The notes below the pieces were generated by a model. That model did no database searches and was not told the origin of the DNA. It saw only the letters and a list, made by a program, of their open reading frames with translations. The translations under genes were made by a program, and so were the position numbers. A stretch of DNA of 64,000 bases from Hypericum androsaemum (lineage: Eukaryota > Streptophyta > Magnoliopsida > Malpighiales > Hypericaceae): positions 64,501 through 128,500 of the forward strand of contig OZ023191.1 of the NCBI GenBank assembly GCA_963995505.1, given 5' to 3'. Positions 21,331 to 31,731 of this stretch are shown one piece after another (positions within the stretch are counted from its first letter, which is position 1; each line of letters starts with the position of its first letter).

Positions 21331-22986
21331 ATGGAGAAGGAAGGAGAGGGAGGAGTAGTGTGCGTGACCGGAGGTGGAGGTTACGTGGCGTCATGGCTCA
21401 TCAAACAACTCCTCTCCCGCAACTACCTTGTCCATGCTACCCTCAGGGAACCTTGTCTCTATCTACTCTCTCCATTCCTCTCTCTCTCTCTCTCCATTAA
21501 TATATATATTTATACAAATATATTGATTATATTTGGGTTTGGGTTGTTGCAGCGGATGAAAAGAACGGGCACCTCCGGAAGATGGAGAATTCCCATAATC
21601 TGAAGCTGTTCAAGGCTGACTTGCTCGACTACGCCTCCCTCTCCTCCGCCATCCACGGCTGCTCTGGTGTCTTCCACACCGCCAGCCCTGTCCCCCCGGC
21701 TTCCCTCCCCAATCCCCAGCTTCAAGTAGTTGAGCCGGCTGTGAAGGGCACCCTCAACGTCCTCAGGGCGAGCCTCGAAGCCAAGGTCAAGCGGGTTGTT
21801 CTCGTGTCCTCTGTTGCCGCCGTCACGATGAACCCAGCCTGGCCCATCCATCTCCCCATGGACGAGACCTCTTGGTCTGACTCCGACCACTGCGCAGCCA
21901 CTCAGGTACCCTACAATATTGCACATTCCCCCCCATTGCTCTAAGCTTTTGGATTGAACACGAGAAGAGTAATCCTTGCTTCTTGATGCTCATTTTCATC
22001 ATCTTGCACAGAACTGGTACTGTTATTCCAAGACAGAAGCGGAAAGCGAGGCCGTCAAATTCGCTATGGAGAATGGTCTCCATCTTGTCTGTGTTTGCCC
22101 CAGCCTCATCCTCGGTCCCCTTCTGCAGCCGACTGTCAACTCAAGTAGCTTGGTTCTCATTAAGCTTTTGAAAGGTGCCTATCTATGGTTTTATTCCTTA
22201 CGCTGCCATTCGTAACAGATATTTGGTGCTCATGAACATGATGTTGATGTTGATGATGATGATGAGGTCATTCCCAAATCTCATTAGTCAATGATACTTG
22301 AGGTTTGGAGGACTCGAGAGATAACGAATTTTGTTTCCATTTTCTGACTTGCTCCTTGATAATCTTTCTGATTGACCTGAAAGTTACCACCCAAGTCTCT
22401 TTATTGATAACTTGATGGTAGGAAACTAGATGGTGATGTATGTTCCAAAAAAAGATTAAGAGTTGTTTGTCCGACTAGTGTTTGTCTGCCATTCTATGCA
22501 GAAGGATGCGAGTCCCTGGAAGACAAGGTTAGGATGATCGTAGATGTGCGAGATGTTGCTGAAGCACTTGTTTTGGCCTATGAGAAGCCAGACGCCCAAG
22601 GAAGATATATATGCACTGCTCACAAGATTCGATCACGGGATCTTGTGGAGAAACTGAAGAGCATTTATCCGCAGTATAATTACCCCTATAAGTAAGCATC
22701 TCTCTTTGCGGATACTCAAAAGTTGAGCACCATCATTCGTCATTAAGTTTGAATCCACTGTTTTTATCCTATAGTGCTCTTTACTGATTGCTTTCTTGGA
22801 GTCGTGATTCTTTTCTTGGCACTCTGCTATCTTGTGCACATGTCCATCTCCAGATTCACTGAGTCGGCTGAAGGAGCATACGTGAGTTCGGAGAAGTTGC
22901 AAAGTCTTGGTTGGAGCTACCGGTCTTTGGAGGAAACGCTCATCGACTCGGTGGAGAGTTATCGGAAGGCCGGAATCTTGGATTAA
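21331..22986 (+). CDS. Cinnamoyl-CoA reductase-like NAD(P)H-dependent short-chain reductase
   Basis: Five exons: 21331-21454, 21553-21905, 22012-22174, 22502-22691, 22854-22986; 320 codons plus stop, in phase. The N-terminal dinucleotide-binding motif is [12 protein letters not shown] (glycines from about residue 14). [12 protein letters not shown] and GVFHTASPV follow, then VLVSSVAAV and the catalytic YxxxK in [11 protein letters not shown] (Tyr162, Lys166). True CCRs of lignin synthesis carry NWYCYGK, so the GK to SK change places this in the CCR-like group, which includes At1g76470 and enzymes of unproven substrate. It is an extended (atypical) SDR and probably cytosolic. Mobile elements flank it on both sides, yet the reading frame is intact. 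Confidence 0.93.
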
Positions 22987-23901
22987 GAGTGCAGTTCACT
23001 GCTAGTTTCCTGTCTATGTTTTTTATTTGGTGAAAAGTTTCCTGTCTATGTTGGGAAAATGGTTTCATTAACTGTATTTAAAGCGACATGTCCTGTTTTA
23101 GAATGTTGCTAATGTGACCTTGGGGCTAGGTATAAAGCCTATAGGCTTGATTTCCTTGTGGGATTGTGATGGCGATGAAGCTGCACTCTTGTTTTTGGAT
23201 AAGCATGATCGAGTGCCCCACTTGAAAAGCCCATCACTTAGCTGTTCTAGTCGTGTTTAACGTCCTATTTACTTTGCATTATTTTTTTTTCGTTAATAAG
23301 CAGAGTCCTATTCGGTCTCTCGTAGCTAATTAGGTCAGCTTTAGTATTTTTTTTCCTATTCAGATTCGGACTATTATGGCTCTATATAAGGCCATCTTGT
23401 TGAACGTTTTTTAGGCAATTGATTGAATACAAAGAAATCTAGGGTTCTTCCTAAACAAACATCTGTCTTTCTCGTTCAATACGTTTCCGTCTGCATTAGA
23501 TTGTGATCATGGTGGTGCCAACTGTTTGATAGTGCCACGTCTAGGAACCTATGGACAGTGGTTGGGGTCCATTACTTAATAATTATGTGCTAGTTAATAA
23601 TGTATATGTTGGATGAAAATATGTGATTGGGGTGTGAAGAGAGAAGAGGTAGGTACCTTTATCTCATTTCATTCCCATCAAGACAATTTTTGCAAGGGAG
23701 TTCTCCCATTCATTTTCATTCTATCGCTGATTTAATGACAATAGATCTCAAATCTCCCAATCAGGACAAAGTGGCCCCGATAGGGGTATAATGGGCCCGA
23801 CTTGGACCCTCGGGCCAGCCACTCACTCACTCACGTACTAAACCGTAGCCACGCCTTGATTCAGCTCCACCATTTGCTGAAGTAAAAACCATTTTTGCGA
23901 C
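22987..23901. other. CCR-like 3' end and possible LTR remnant
   Basis: No gene is seen. About 23330-23520 has a TATA-like CTCTATATAAGG followed by a leader-like stretch (GATTGAATACAAAGAAATC), which resembles the R-U5 part of a retrotransposon LTR. No paired LTR, target duplication or internal region was found, so the LTR idea is weak. Confidence 0.35.
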
Positions 23902-24656
23902 TAGGGATGTGAGTGAGTAGAGTAGGGTAGGGTATTGATAGGATCCAACTCATATCCTAGTTTTTTGAGTTGGATTCATATCCTACCATCGACCTTACAA
24001 AATTTTTATTGTTAGGCCCAAACTCTACCATCTAAAAGACCCAGGGTCTGTAGAGTCAGACCATTTAACATTCTATCTTTTGTATAATTAATTTACAAGA
24101 TACTTTTATTATTTCAATATAATTTAAATAAAAAATAAAAAATCAAAGTCTATGTAATAAAATTATAATCTCGAGTTAAAGTTAGAGTAAACTATAAACC
24201 AACTAGTTTAAATGGATAATTGTTGACTACAACATAAAATAAAACACATACGACTACCTCGTCAATCAAAAACAAAAACATATAATTGTTCTTGCATAAT
24301 AAATTTTCAAGGGACTTCTGAATAAGTTTTCTCGATCATCTTTTGCTCTTGTAATCTAACTCTTCTCGGTAGCTATTTTTTGTGTGTGTGTTCACTTATT
24401 TTTTTTACGGCTATATTATAATTATCTTAGTAATATAATAAATATGGATCTAAGTAGGGTCTAACTAGGATCTAAGTAAGATATGGTCTAATTAATGGGT
24501 CTATGAGTAGGGACTGGGACTGGATTTATATGGACCATATCCAGACTTGGACCCTATCTAAATAGATAGACTCAAATCCATACCCTATCCAAGATCCATA
24601 AATCTTAAGATCCATGGGGTAGGGTCTGGGTTTGATCCATAGAGTCTGGGTCTTTT

Positions 24657-24657
<1 letters not shown>
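23902..24657 (+). mobile_element. hAT-type MITE, copy 1, right end lost
   Basis: It begins TAGGGATGTGAG and runs through GGTAGGGTATTGATAGGA, later GGATCTAAGTAGGG and GAGTCTGGGTCTTTTT. It is the same family and orientation as the complete copy at 26375-27234. The last TGCCATCCCTA is missing and is replaced by an (ATA)n run. No target duplication can be assigned. Confidence 0.8.

Positions 24658-24698
<41 letters not shown>
24657..24698 (+). repeat. (ATA/TAA)n microsatellite
   Basis: About 13 ATA units start exactly where the hAT copy loses its right terminus. Repeat expansion or a break at this point may have removed the end. Confidence 0.9.
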
Positions 24699-24699
<1 letters not shown>

Positions 24700-25566
24700 C
24701 ATGCTGATAAATAGAAAAGAAAAGCATAATCATCCATTGTGTTGTGAGGGACTGAGGAGGGTCCCTTTCTTGACTTTGATTACGTGCTACCTACCTTACC
24801 CTACACATAAGCTTTATCCAATTCCCCTCATGATCTTTAATAATTTTTGAAAACATACACTCTCATCTCGTGACATATATTATTCTCTCTCTTTTGGGCG
24901 TAATCATGCTTCAGTGACCTGTGTTTCCTTTCTTATTTTTTCACGATTTGAGAGTGGGAGCATTACTTCTTCTTAGTTAGTTACTACTTTTTTAGTTAAT
25001 AGTATGCAAATTCAAGCACACACTCGGATCAAAATCTCAATTCAAATTTCTTACTATTTATTACTTGGAGTATTAGTATATGTGACGACCAATGAAGCAA
25101 ATCGATTTAATCTTGGGGAATACACTGAAGAGTTCTTAAGATTTGATATAATGTACTGAGAGGTCTAGACCAAAGTAACTCAGTCCCCGAGTTTTGAGAA
25201 ATCGAACTCGTTAACCTTTCTAACCAATTTATGTCTAGTATTGAATTAGGTTATCGCATGACTTCACCAAAACATCCCTATTTTACCTTAAACTATTAAA
25301 AAAATTATTAAAATATATTTACGTGTACGCTAAGAATATATCTATTACTGCCCTAAATTAAGAATAGCCAAAATAATCCATATTATATTAAATTGGTATT
25401 GCTTATTGTTGCTAATAAAATATGGTAGAATGTCGGAAACGATCTTTAGAATAGGTCCGGAGTGGTCGTCCCAAGAGCGATTCGAACGAATAGGTAAAGA
25501 TGGAAGAAATAGGGGAACAAGAAGAGAAGAATTAGATTAGACTTGGTAGAAGATAAAAGAATGGGT
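24699..25566. other. AT-rich spacer between hAT copies
   Basis: No gene, repeat or element end is recognised. Base composition is strongly AT-rich, with scattered stops in all frames. Confidence 0.5.
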
Positions 25567-26217
25567 TAGGGATTGCAGAAATACCCATACCCTGAGGTCA
25601 GACCCTACCCTTACCCTACGGGTCTAGGGTATGTTGACTTTGACTGGGTCTAGGGTAGGGTATAGGTATGAGTCCATGTTTAGAGGTAGGGTCTAGGGTA
25701 GGGTATGAGTCTATAGCTAGACCCTTGTTAGACCGTATTGATAATATATATAATATACTTTACGGTTAACTTTAACATATTTATTATGTTATTCCGCAAC
25801 TAACTTAGAAGATGTCGTGAATGATGGATCACTAGAAACTGACATGCTATATTTTTCTTTTGTTGAATTGTTTATGTACTTCAAACTCTAAAAGAAAAAC
25901 CTTGGACTATTGAAATTAAATTGCAAAATTTGATGTTTCATCAATTTTCTATTGAATGTTGATGTGTAACGTAGTAGATGTCTTGAATTTATTTAAATTT
26001 TATATAAAAATTAAGTTTTGATTAAAAATTATCAAAATGCAGAACGTTAAAGGTTCGGACCCTGCAGACCCTGTAGACCCTGGGTCTCCAGGAGGGTAGG
26101 GTATGAATCTAACAATAAAAAATTTGTAGGGTCGAGGGTATGGTATGAGTCCATCCAAAAAAACTAGGGTATGGATATGGTCCTATCAATACGCTACCCA
26201 ACCCATTGCCATCCCTA
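25567..26217 (-). mobile_element. hAT-type MITE, copy 2, opposite orientation
   Basis: It begins TAGGGATTGCAG and ends TTGCCATCCCTA. Internal blocks such as CAGACCCTGTAGACCCTG and CTCCAGGAGGGTAGGG are reverse complements of blocks in the other copies. The flanks GAATGGGT (25559-25566) and GAATCGGT (26218-26225) form an 8-bp target duplication with one mismatch, as expected for hAT elements. No coding capacity. Confidence 0.8.
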
Positions 26218-26374
26218 GAATCGGTGGAAAAGCAAGAACTTTATTGAAAATATGGGAGAGAGGGGGAAGGAAAAAACATAAAGATAAAAGCTAAGCTACT
26301 AAGCTAAAGAATATGAATGTTTGATGTTTGGTTTGTGGGTGTCTTTCATGCCTGTACCTAGCTCTCCTTATATA

Positions 26375-27234
26375 TAGGGATGGCAATGGGTAGGGTCGGG
26401 TAGGGTATTGGTAGGACTCAACCCATACCCTAGTTTTTGGAGTTAGACCCATACCCTATCCTCGACCCTACAAATTTTTTATTGTTAGACCCATACCCTA
26501 CCCTCCAGGAGACCCAGGGTTTATAGGGTCTGCAGGGTCCGACCCTTTAACATTCTATTTTTTGATAATTACTTTACAAGATACTTTTATTATTTCAATA
26601 TAATCTAAATAAAGAAAAAATCAAAGTCTATGTAATAAAATAATAATCTCAAATTAAAGTTGAGAGTAAACTATAAACTAACTAGTTCAACATAAAATGA
26701 AACACATACGACTATCTCGTCAATAAGAAACTAAAACTTATAAGTGTTCTTGTATAATATAAAGTTTCAACTTCAAAATAATTTTTTTCTAAATTTTCAA
26801 GTGACTTTTGAACACGTTTTCTCGATCATCTTATTGCTCTTGTAATCTAACTATTCTCGATAGTTTCTCTGTCTAACCAAAAAGTTTAATTACTTAATTA
26901 GTCATATACTATTTGAAATTTGAAATTAAAAAATAGTATTATATTAGGTTTTTTTTGTGCGCTTATTCTTTTTGCGGCTGTATTATAATTATCTTAGCAA
27001 TATAATAAATATGGATCTAAGTAGGATCTAATTAGGGTCTAACTAGGGTAGGGTCTAATTAGTGGGTCTATGGGTAGGTTCTGGGTCTGGATTTATATAG
27101 ACCCTATCCAGACCCGGACCCTATCTAAATTTATAGACCCAAACCCAAACCCTACCCAAGACCCATAGACCCTAAGATCCACAGGGTTGGGTAAGGATCT
27201 GATCCACTGGGTCTGGGTCTTTTTGCCATCCCTA
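26375..27234 (+). mobile_element. hAT-type MITE, complete copy
   Basis: The termini TAGGGATGGCAA and TTGCCATCCCTA are perfect 12-bp inverted repeats. The flanking CTTATATA occurs at 26367-26374 and 27235-27242, a perfect 8-bp target duplication. The interior is AT-rich between GGGTCTAGGG-like terminal blocks and encodes nothing, so it must rely on an hAT transposase supplied from elsewhere. Confidence 0.93.
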
Positions 27235-27242
27235 CTTATATA

Positions 27243-28309
27243 GAATAAGCTAGCCCGAGCCCCGTACAAAAACCCTAGGCCGTTTTCAAATAGGAAAACT
27301 TAACATAGCCTCGGCCTAATAAGGAAAATTTAAACTGCCCGAAACTTCCAACCCAAGTTTGACCCCTTTCTGTGCCGAATTTAGAATAGTCATAAACTAC
27401 AAAGTAGTAGATTTCTGTTTTCTCTTTCTGCAAATTTTGGAATCGTGTCAATCCGATGCTTGAGCCAAAAGTTACGGCCATTTTACCAAAATAGGTTCTA
27501 CAAATCTGCGAATTAATTTTTCGCTCCAACACTTATTATCGAATTTCCTCCAATATTTTATTTTGTTGTAAACGATATCCTCGAGTGCTTCATCATTTTT
27601 CGTAATCACCGACTGTTTAGGTTGTCGTTATTTTTTTTTGTTCGGAACAATAAAATCCTTGGCTGATGAATATACGAAAAAATACAATGGATTATATTTG
27701 TCGTTATCGCTACACTTATAATTTTTTTTATCGTTATCGCTACAATGGAGGAGGGGTTACCCAAGCTTGGTTGAGCTCGGATAGGTATATTCCTAATTAT
27801 CACCGTTTTCAAACCAATAAAAAAAATTCCCAAGTTTTCATACCAGTGAAATTCTTTATATTCATAAAAAGAAAATCAATATACCCAAAAAAAATAGTAA
27901 CCGTAGGAATAATTGGGATGGAGTCGAATTAATTGGGATAGAGCAGAGAGAGTTCTATTGTTGGGTTTATGATCCTTTGATATAGTTGGAGGCTTAGACC
28001 AGCCACAAAGGTGGCCAATCCTTAACCTGGTTAAGGAAGAAGACAAAAAAACAAATAAAAAAGAAAACCTAAACTAAAATCCACCCCCGCCCGGACGTGT
28101 GGAGAGGCGGGTGACAGCCTCTGACGTCCGAGTTAAGCCAGTATTTTATTTTATTTTATTTTAATCTAATCTAGTGATACTTGGCACAATATTATTTGTT
28201 GAAATAAATTTTTGTGAATATAATTTACGTGATTATTAAAATTAAAATTATTTTTTAAACAAAATTAAAAATAAATAATATAAAAATAAATATTTTCCAA
28301 TTCTCTATA
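27243..28309. other. Non-genic spacer
   Basis: No gene or complete element is seen. There is a local duplication of TCGTTATCGCTACA (about 27700 and 27731) and a GC-rich island at 28080-28130, neither of which I can assign. Confidence 0.5.
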
Positions 28310-28524
28310 AATAGATTAGGAAAAAGTGCACTTTAGTACCCTGTGGTATCGCGAAAAATCGAGTCAGTACCCTGTGGTTTAAAACGTATCAATTGAGTCA
28401 TACTTATTCCAATTAACATCAATTAGAGGCCCGGGCAGCTGCCCGGACCTGCCCGAACCGACCCCTGCCCGAACTACGTGGCCAGCCACGTCACCAAATT
28501 TTGATGACATGGCACCACGTGGAC

Positions 28525-28838
28525 ATCCTCCTCCTCCGCCTCCTCCTCCTCCTCCTCCTCCCCCCGCATCCTCCTCCTCCTCCTCCTCCAGCGTCCTCCT
28601 CCTCCTCCTCCTCCTCCCCCCGCGTCCTCCTCCTCCTCCTCCCCCCGCGTCCTCCTCCTCCTCCTCCCCCCTCCTCCTCCTCCTCCCCACGTCCTCCTCC
28701 TCCTCCTCCCCCCGCGTCCTCCTCCTCCTCCTCCTCCCCACGTCCTCCTCCTCCTCCTCCCCCCGCGTCCTCCTCCTCATCCTCCTCCTCCTCCTCCTCC
28801 TCCTCCTCCTCCCCGCGCCCTCCTCCTCCTCCTCTCCA
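28525..28838 (+). repeat. (CCT)n minisatellite core of the first twin unit
   Basis: About 310 bp of CCTCCT runs broken by CCCCGCGT or CCACGT at roughly 18-30-bp spacing, giving a higher-order repeat of CCT blocks plus a GC-rich linker. It fills the region between the TIRs. Confidence 0.92.
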
Positions 28839-29322
28839 TGTGGCGCCACATCATCAAAATTTGGTGACGTGGCTAGCCACGTAGTTTGGGCAGGGGTCGG
28901 GTAGGTTCGGGCAGCTGCCCGGGCCTCTAATTGATGTTAATTGGAATAAGTATGACTTAATTGATACGTTTTAAACTACAGGGTACTGACTGGATTTTTC
29001 GTGATACTACAGGGTACTAAAGTAGACTTTTCCCAATTAGTAATGATGTTATTTTAGTTGAACTTATTAATTTCAGTAGAGTATTTTTAAATATAGCAAT
29101 ATTAAATATTGGGAAAAGTGCACTTAAGTGCCCTGTGGTATCGCAAAAAATCCAGTCAGTACCCTGTGATTTAAAACGTATCAATTGAGTCATACTTATT
29201 CCAATTAACATCAATTAGAGGCCCGGGCAGCTGCCCGGACCTGCCCGAACCTACCCGACCCCTGCCCGAACTACGTGGCCAGCCACGTCACCAAATTTTG
29301 ATGATGTGGCGCCACGTGGACA

Positions 29323-29642
29323 TCCTCCTCCTCCCCTCCTCCTCCTCCTCCTCCTCCCCCCGCGTCCTCCTCCTCCTCCCCTCCTCCTCCCCGCGTCCTC
29401 CTCCACCTCCTCCCCCCGCGTCCTCCTCCTCCTCCACCCGCGTCCTCCTCCTCCTCCTCCCCCCGCGTCCTCCTCCTCCTCCTCTTCCTCCTCCTCCTCC
29501 TCCCCACGTCCTCCTCCTCCTCCTCCCCCCGCTTCCTCCTCCTACTCCTCCTCCCCCCGCGTCCTCCTCCTCCTCCTCCTCCTCCCCCCGCGTCCTCCTC
29601 CTCCTCCTCCTCCTCCCCGCGCCCTCCTCCTCCTCCTCCTCT
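29323..29642 (+). repeat. (CCT)n minisatellite core of the second twin unit
   Basis: Same organisation as the first core, with CCT blocks and CCCCGCGT linkers, but different block lengths. The arrays have expanded or contracted separately since the units split. Confidence 0.92.
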
Positions 29643-30287
29643 CCACGTGGCGCCACGTCATCAAAATTTGGTGACGTGGCTGGCCACGTAGTTCGGGCAG
29701 TGGTCGGGTAGGTTCGGGCAGGTCCGGGCAGCTGCCCGGGCCTCTAATTGATGTTAATTGGAATAAGTATGACTCAATTGATACGTTTTAAACTACATGG
29801 TACTGATTGGATTTTTTGCGATACTACAGGGTACTAAAGTGGACTTTTCCCAATAGATTAACATATTTTGATACACAATCTAAAATTCTCTATTCTTTCA
29901 CTGTATAATCTCTTTATATTAAATCTGTTATGGATTCGAATGATCCTAACTCTTCAAATTATCAACTACTTCAAGCTTGTTTAAATTTTGGGAAAAGTAC
30001 ACAAATCACCCTGTGGTTACACCGATTATCACTTAGGTACCTTGTAGTTTTTGAACCGTAAAAAAGATCCAACTTATACGCGTATTTTGTCACGGACTGG
30101 TCCATTGGTCCTGTTCAGAGTGTTTGGACAAACGACGTCATTTTGATGCCTACGTGGAACGCCACGTGGCGGTGACCTGGATTGTCATTGCTGACATGGC
30201 AGTGGTAAATTACCAATTAGTACAAGATTACATAAAATGTGAACATTATAATCCTTACGGAAATGCGACCAAAAACATAAATAAATT

Positions 30288-30356
30288 GCGCTGGCTGGCC
30301 TCGAACCCGAATTCTACGGGTGGAAGAACGACATCCTAACCAATGGACTACAACAG
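30288..30356 (-). repeat. Degenerate tRNA-like sequence in left TIR
   Basis: On the minus strand, GTTGTAGTCCATTGGTTAGG resembles a Pol III A-box and GGGTTCGAGGC a B-box, in the order of a Glu-type tRNA. The anticodon stem does not pair, so a working tRNA is unlikely. Confidence 0.6.
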
Positions 30357-30404
30357 ATATATTGTTTAAGCACAAAACTTAAATATCCATGTTGTTAAGG
30401 ATGC

Positions 30405-30940
30405 TTGGATATTTACCATCTTCAACCTCTAATCAAGAACACCAATAACACAAAAATTACTCAACCCAGAAACGAACAAAAAAATCCATCTTCAATTCAT
30501 TTCACCTTTTCATTTCTTCGTCTCTGTCCCTTAGCACCAAGGCCAAAACCCATCTTCGATTCAAAACACAATTTTGGATTTTTGCAAGCAATTACAATGT
30601 TGGTGCTGAATCGGAGGTGGTCAGGGAAGATGCCGGCGATGACCGGAAAGGAGAACCTGACGGCGGACGGGGGCTCGGCCATCGGCAAAAGGAGTTCGGC
30701 GGCAAACGACATCCCTGCGGTCTCCTCCCCTCCACCTGTCGCCACCGTGAGGGCCATCAGTGGGGAAGGCAGGAACCTTGTCTGGGGGAGGCACCTCCAC
30801 CCTTCCCTGCTCCACCTCGACACGACGCCGTCTCACTCTCCTTCCCCCGTCACCAGGAGACTCCCCGCTGCTCCCGCTCCGGACTAGCTGCGCTCTCTCT
30901 CATTTTCCCTTTGCTGTTTTGATGTTACAGGGAAGCTGCG
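30405..30940 (+). other. Unidentified captured gene-like segment inside the MULE
   Basis: This GC-richer stretch is open in more than one frame (for example 30405-30887 +, 160 codons). It contains a typical plant leader followed by SGKMPAMTGKENLTADGG, then a Ser/Pro-rich run. It looks like the start of a host gene taken up by the element. I do not recognise the protein or know which frame is real. Confidence 0.35.
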
Positions 30941-31141
30941 CCGTTGGAGTTCTTCAATTTAGGGTTCAAATCGATGATTTTTTTTGTAATTAGTGTTTTC
31001 AGATGTTGATGTCGTTCAATTTGGTTGGTTTTTGGGTTAGAGTTTTAATGTTGAAGATGGTGTTCAAAGCTTGAAGATGATATGTAAGCACGCCAAACAA
31101 AATAATTATTTTAATTTTATGCTACAACTAAATAACATGTC

Positions 31142-31209
31142 TGTTGTTGTCCAGTGGTTAGGATGTCATTCTCTAACCCTCAGGACCTCGGTTCGAGTCT
31201 AGCTAACAC
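31142..31209 (+). repeat. Degenerate tRNA-like sequence in right TIR
   Basis: GTTGTTGTCCAGTGGTTAGG (A-box-like) and GGTTCGAGTCT (B-box) are arranged as in a Glu-type tRNA. The anticodon stem has mismatches. It is the inverted partner of the copy in the left TIR. Confidence 0.65.
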
Positions 31210-31527
31210 ATTTTTTCACATTTTGTGTAATTTGCTACTAATTGGTAATTTACCACTGCCACATCAACAACGACAATCTGGATCATTGCCATGTGGCATT
31301 CTACGTAGGCGTCAAAACGACGCCGTTCCGGCAAAAAAAATTGGACCGGAGCTCGAGACCAGTCCGTGACAAAATACGCGAATAAGTTGGACCTTTTTTA
31401 CTGTTCAAAAATCACAGGGTACTCAAGTGATAATCAGTGAAACTACAGGGTACTTTTGTGTACTTTCCCTTAAAATTTTGTAATCTTAATTTTATTGCGT
31501 TATTGTAATTTTTTCCTAGTTATAATT

Positions 31528-31714
31528 TTTTTGGTTTAACCATTAGTATTCGGCCCACTGGGTCGACTAATCCAATTCGAGCCGGGTAGGACCTTTGAAA
31601 GGTGGCAAAACTCTCCCAACAAGTATTTAACACTGCTGCATATCTAAGGAATCGAACCCAAGACCTGATTAAGTTATAACAACTCCCTCACCAGTTGATC
31701 TAAATGTCTGTTGG
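31528..31714 (-). mobile_element. tRNA-derived SINE with 17-bp target duplication
   Basis: On the minus strand a tRNA-like head (A-box in GATCAACTGGTGAGGGA, B-box GGGTTCGATTCC) is followed by a ~110-bp body and an A-rich tail next to 31528. TTTTCCTAGTTATAATT occurs at 31511-31527 and 31715-31731, a perfect 17-bp target duplication. Total body 187 bp. SINEs are mobilised by LINE proteins; LINE remains occur at 49235-54246. Confidence 0.88.
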
Positions 31715-31731
31715 TTTTCCTAGTTATAATT

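Larger units (their letters stand above)
28319..29851. mobile_element. Twin MULE copies with (CCT)n cores inside one target duplication
   Basis: Two related long-TIR units, 28319-29034 and 29111-29851, are separated by 76 bp. Each starts (G)GGAAAAAGTGCAC or similar, has arms with CAATTAGAGGCCCGGGCAG and GTGGCGCCACGTGG-like sequence, and ends ACTTTTCCC. The arms belong to the same TIR family as 17881-19547. The perfect 9-bp AATAGATTA occurs at 28310-28318 and 29852-29860, outside the pair. The ends facing the spacer have no matching duplication. The cores are CCT repeats; the translations seen there are low-complexity artefacts. Confidence 0.88.
29990..31469. mobile_element. MULE with ~380-bp TIRs that include tRNA-like sequence
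   Basis: The left end GGGAAAAGTACACAAA and right end TTTGTGTACTTTCCC are inverted. The arms extend inward to about 30370 and 31095 and share GACAAAATACGCG, GGCAGTGGTAAATTACCAAT and GACGTCATTTTGATGCCTACG or complements, with a ~40-bp insertion in the left arm. Flanks TTAAATTTT (29981-29989) and TTAAAATTT (31470-31478) match at eight of nine bases. The core (30400-31090) holds an unidentified GC-rich, gene-like segment. No transposase. Confidence 0.85.

Noticed and set aside
28379..28904. Long open frames on both strands with poly-Ser/Pro/Leu or poly-Arg/Gly/Glu
   Set aside because: They are translations of CCT repeats inside MULE cores, open in all frames because of the repeat unit.
29271..29711. 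Second set of long repeat-derived open frames
   Set aside because: Same cause as the first twin unit: CCT arrays, no start context or domain.
31142..31209. Functional tRNA gene
   Set aside because: A- and B-box-like motifs are present but the anticodon stem does not pair, and it is part of a transposon TIR.
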